In this document: positions 2,793-5,117 of the stretch, piece by piece
Layout of the letters: every line of letters starts with the position of its first letter
How positions within the stretch are numbered: position 1 is the stretch's first letter
DNA from: Treponema sp.
GTDB lineage: Bacteria > Spirochaetota > Spirochaetia > Treponematales > Breznakiellaceae
Direction of reading: 5' to 3'
Assembly (NCBI GenBank): GCA_031255615.1
Contig: JAIRSD010000168.1
Coordinates: 1-5,117, forward strand
Length of the DNA stretch: 5,117 bases
Notes under the pieces: model-generated
What the model was told of the DNA's origin: nothing
Database searches by the model: none
What the model saw: only the letters and a program-made list of their open reading frames with translations
Position numbers and translations under genes: made by a program

Positions 2793-5117
2793 ATGGTAGC
2801 TCCTATGGGATACGATGATGTTCCTCCTCTCTGGGAAAGCCCGGAGATTCCGGCGGTAAACCGGCTGCCCGCCCGGGCGTCTTTTGCGCCTTTTGCCGCC
2901 GTCCGTGATGCCCTTGCCGATGTTATCGCCGGTCCTGAATGGCGGCGGTCCGGGGACAATCCTTTCTTTTTTGATTTGGACGGGCAGTGGGATTTTAAAC
3001 TTGCCGCCAATCCCGGCGGCGAGGGGGCCGGTCTGCCCTGGGGGAAAATCAGGGTGCCGGGGACCTGGACTTTGCAGGAGGACGCGATGGCTTCCGCGGC
3101 TTTCGCCGATTATCCCCACTATACCAATGTGCAGATGCCCTTTCAGGCTGTTCCGCCCCGGTCTCCGGCCCGCAATCCTACCGGCTGGCACCGGCGTTAT
3201 TTTCGGCTGCCCTCCGCCTGGAAGGGGCGGCGGGTGGTTCTTCATGTGGGTTCGGCGGAGAGTCTCTGCATTGTGTATGTGAACGGTAGTTTCGCGGGGG
3301 CGGGGAAGGACACCCGGCTTCCTTCGGAGTACGATATTACCGCCTTTCTTAACGGGGAGGGGGAGAACGAGCTTGTATTAAAGGTGGTCCGGTACAGCGA
3401 CGCCAGTTATGTTGAGGATCAGGATCAGTGGTGGTTCGGGGGGATTCACCGGAGCGTCTACCTTTACAGTACGGAAGCGGTGTTTATCAAAGATGTGGAG
3501 GCGCTGCCGGGCAGGATTGACGGGGAGGGGGCCGGTTGTCTGGATCTTGCCGTCACCCTGGGGGGCGATCTTCCCGATGCGGCGGGCGGGGGGAATCAGC
3601 CGGTTCCGGAGGGCGGTCCGGTCTACGGGATACGCTGGGCCCTTTACCCCTTTGTCCTGCCGGAGAAGGCGGAGGATGTCCAGGCTATTGCCGGGGGGCT
3701 TGCGCCTCTGGCCGAAGGGGAGGCGGAGCTGTCCTGCAATTACCGTCTCAACGCCAACCGGGCGGAGATGGGCCTCCGGGTTCCCGGGGCCAGGCCCTGG
3801 TCTTCGGAGTCGCCCAACCTGTATGTCCTGGTCGTGAGTCTTTATGCCGGGGGCCGCCATATCGAAAGCGGCGCCCTGAGCACCGGTTTTCGAACCGTCG
3901 CCGTTCAAAGGCGGGAGCTTTTGATCAACGGCAGGGCGGTCTACATAAAGGGGGTGAACCGCCACGAACATGACGAGTTCAGGGGGAAGACTCTGTCCAC
4001 CCGGTCCATGGCTGCCGACATCAGGCTTCTTAAACAGCATAACTTTAACGCGGTCCGCACCTGCCACTACCCTAATGACGAGCGGTGGTACGAACTCTGC
4101 GACCGCTACGGCATATACCTGGTGGACGAGGCGAATATCGAAAACCACTGTTTCTACAATCAGCTTTCCAACGACGGCTCTTACGCCTTCGCCTACGCTT
4201 CCCGTGTCCAGCGCATGGTGGAGCGGGACAAGAATCACCCCTCGGTCGTCATCTGGTCCCTGGGCAACGAAAGCGGCGACGGCCCCCTCCATGTGATGAA
4301 CGCCGCCTGGCTTCGCCGCCGGGACCCCAGCCGGCCCGTCAACTACGAGGGCTTTGTCAGGCCCTCCGGGGGGCAGGGCCCCTTTACCCTGGACTCCCTT
4401 TCCCGGGGGAAGGGTCTGACCGACATCGTCAGCCCCATGTACCCTCCCATCAGCCTGATCGAGGATTTCGCCAGGCGCCGGGAAGACGACCGGCCCCTTA
4501 TCATGATCGAGTATTCCCACGCCATGGGGAATTCCAACGGCAGCCTGGCGGATTACTGGCGGGCGATAGAAAGCCACCGCGGACTCCAGGGCGGCTTTAT
4601 TTGGGACTGGATCGATCAGGGGATCGCCGCCTATAGCCCGGCGGGGGAAAAGTACTGGAAGTACGGCGGGGATTTTGGGGACCGGCCTTCGGACTACGAT
4701 TTCTGTCTGAACGGCCTCCTGTTCCCGGACCAGAGCCCCAAGCCGGCCATGGCGGAGTGCAAAAAAGTTCAGGCCCCCGTCCGTATAAGGCCGGTCGCGG
4801 CGAATCCCCGGGCCTTCCTCGTGGAGAACCGCCGGGATTTTCTGCCCCTGGACGACATGGTCCTGAACTGGAAACTCCGTACCGAAACCGCGACGCTGCG
4901 GCGGGGGAGCCGGGATCTGGCGGGCATCGCCCCCGGTGCCTCCAGGGAGTTCGAGATTGAGGAGCTTAAGGGTCTGGACCTGTCCCGGTACGCCGAAACG
5001 GTTTACCTGCGTTTCGATTTCGCCTTGAAAGAAAAGACCCCCTGGGCGGAAGCGGGCTTTGCGGTCCTGAGCGATTCGGTGGTTCTCAGGGACCATCCCC
5101 AGCCCCTGTTCGCCGCC
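2793..5117 (+). CDS. lacZ: β-galactosidase, GH2 family, LacZ type (3' end missing)
   Basis: The enzyme cleaves terminal β-D-galactosides such as lactose in the cytoplasm; there is no signal peptide. 775 codons are open to the window edge, against about 1,024 in E. coli. Order: sugar-binding domain to ~225, Ig-like domain ~230-365, TIM barrel ~370-660, start of the second Ig-like domain. The large C-terminal domain is cut off. Residues matched to E. coli: N112 (N102), D211 (D201), H391 (H357), H425 (H391), Mg ligands E450 and H452 (E416, H418), acid/base E493 in GNES (E461), nucleophile E573 in EYSHAMGNS (E537), H576 (H540), W604 (W568), F637 and N640 (F601, N604). The start is uncertain: ATG 2793 puts the conserved Trp at residue 14, as in E. 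coli, but has no clear Shine-Dalgarno. ATGs at 2700 and 2805 are in frame too. GC is much higher than in the neighbouring genes. Confidence 0.93.
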   Translation, partial: MVAPMGYDDVPPLWESPEIPAVNRLPARASFAPFAAVRDALADVIAGPEWRRSGDNPFFFDLDGQWDFKLAANPGGEGAGLPWGKIRVPGTWTLQEDAMASAAFADYPHYTNVQMPFQAVPPRSPARNPTGWHRRYFRLPSAWKGRRVVLHVGSAESLCIVYVNGSFAGAGKDTRLPSEYDITAFLNGEGENELVLKVVRYSDASYVEDQDQWWFGGIHRSVYLYSTEAVFIKDVEALPGRIDGEGAGCLDLAVTLGGDLPDAAGGGNQPVPEGGPVYGIRWALYPFVLPEKAEDVQAIAGGLAPLAEGEAELSCNYRLNANRAEMGLRVPGARPWSSESPNLYVLVVSLYAGGRHIESGALSTGFRTVAVQRRELLINGRAVYIKGVNRHEHDEFRGKTLSTRSMAADIRLLKQHNFNAVRTCHYPNDERWYELCDRYGIYLVDEANIENHCFYNQLSNDGSYAFAYASRVQRMVERDKNHPSVVIWSLGNESGDGPLHVMNAAWLRRRDPSRPVNYEGFVRPSGGQGPFTLDSLSRGKGLTDIVSPMYPPISLIEDFARRREDDRPLIMIEYSHAMGNSNGSLADYWRAIESHRGLQGGFIWDWIDQGIAAYSPAGEKYWKYGGDFGDRPSDYDFCLNGLLFPDQSPKPAMAECKKVQAPVRIRPVAANPRAFLVENRRDFLPLDDMVLNWKLRTETATLRRGSRDLAGIAPGASREFEIEELKGLDLSRYAETVYLRFDFALKEKTPWAEAGFAVLSDSVVLRDHPQPLFAA

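Noticed and set aside
2010..3245. Several 60-180 codon frames on both strands between the regulator and lacZ
   Set aside because: They overlap one another, lack ribosome sites, are broken up by palindromes and have low-complexity Arg/Pro/Ala-rich products.
3378..5096. A 572-codon open frame on the minus strand opposite lacZ
   Set aside because: It lies wholly antisense to a gene with all GH2 active-site residues, is rich in Pro, Gly, Val and Arg, shows no recognisable motif, and is expected from the strong G/C bias at third positions of lacZ.

Overview
The window reads as a piece of a Gram-negative bacterial chromosome. It holds one small gene for an exported, probably outer-membrane β-barrel protein, one AraC-family regulator gene, and the first three quarters of a LacZ-type β-galactosidase gene that runs off the right edge. 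The signal peptide followed by alternating aromatic/glycine strands supports a Gram-negative cell. Base composition is uneven: a hand count gives 39/60 G+C in lacZ at 4441-4500 and 22/60 in the regulator at 1441-1500. The moderately GC-rich make-up, the PchR-like regulator and the CACGAAGG-type intergenic repeats would fit a gut spirochaete such as a termite-gut Treponema. That guess rests on general impression only and is held at low confidence.

Layout from left to right: positions 51-794 (minus strand) encode the putative β-barrel protein, with a strong Shine-Dalgarno. Positions 795-1153 carry no gene but are packed with hairpins, three of which expose the same GGTTGG sequence on the plus strand, plus two terminator-like structures. 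Positions 1154-2137 (minus) encode the AraC-family regulator, with a plausible promoter at 2182-2210. Positions 2138-2792 carry no convincing gene. Instead they hold a run of perfect or near-perfect palindromes (2237-2700) and a short tandem repeat (2706-2744). Positions 2793-5117 (plus) encode β-galactosidase, GH2 family, with every active-site residue that I could match to E. coli LacZ present.

Functionally, the regulator and lacZ are divergently oriented across a long repeat-rich intergenic region. This makes the regulator a reasonable candidate for controlling lacZ, but nothing in the sequence proves it. The β-barrel gene lies in the same direction as the regulator but behind hairpins and its own likely promoter, so it is probably a separate transcription unit. 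No complete new biological system is visible. The features most worth a second look are the two hairpin-rich intergenic regions and the uncertain start of lacZ.
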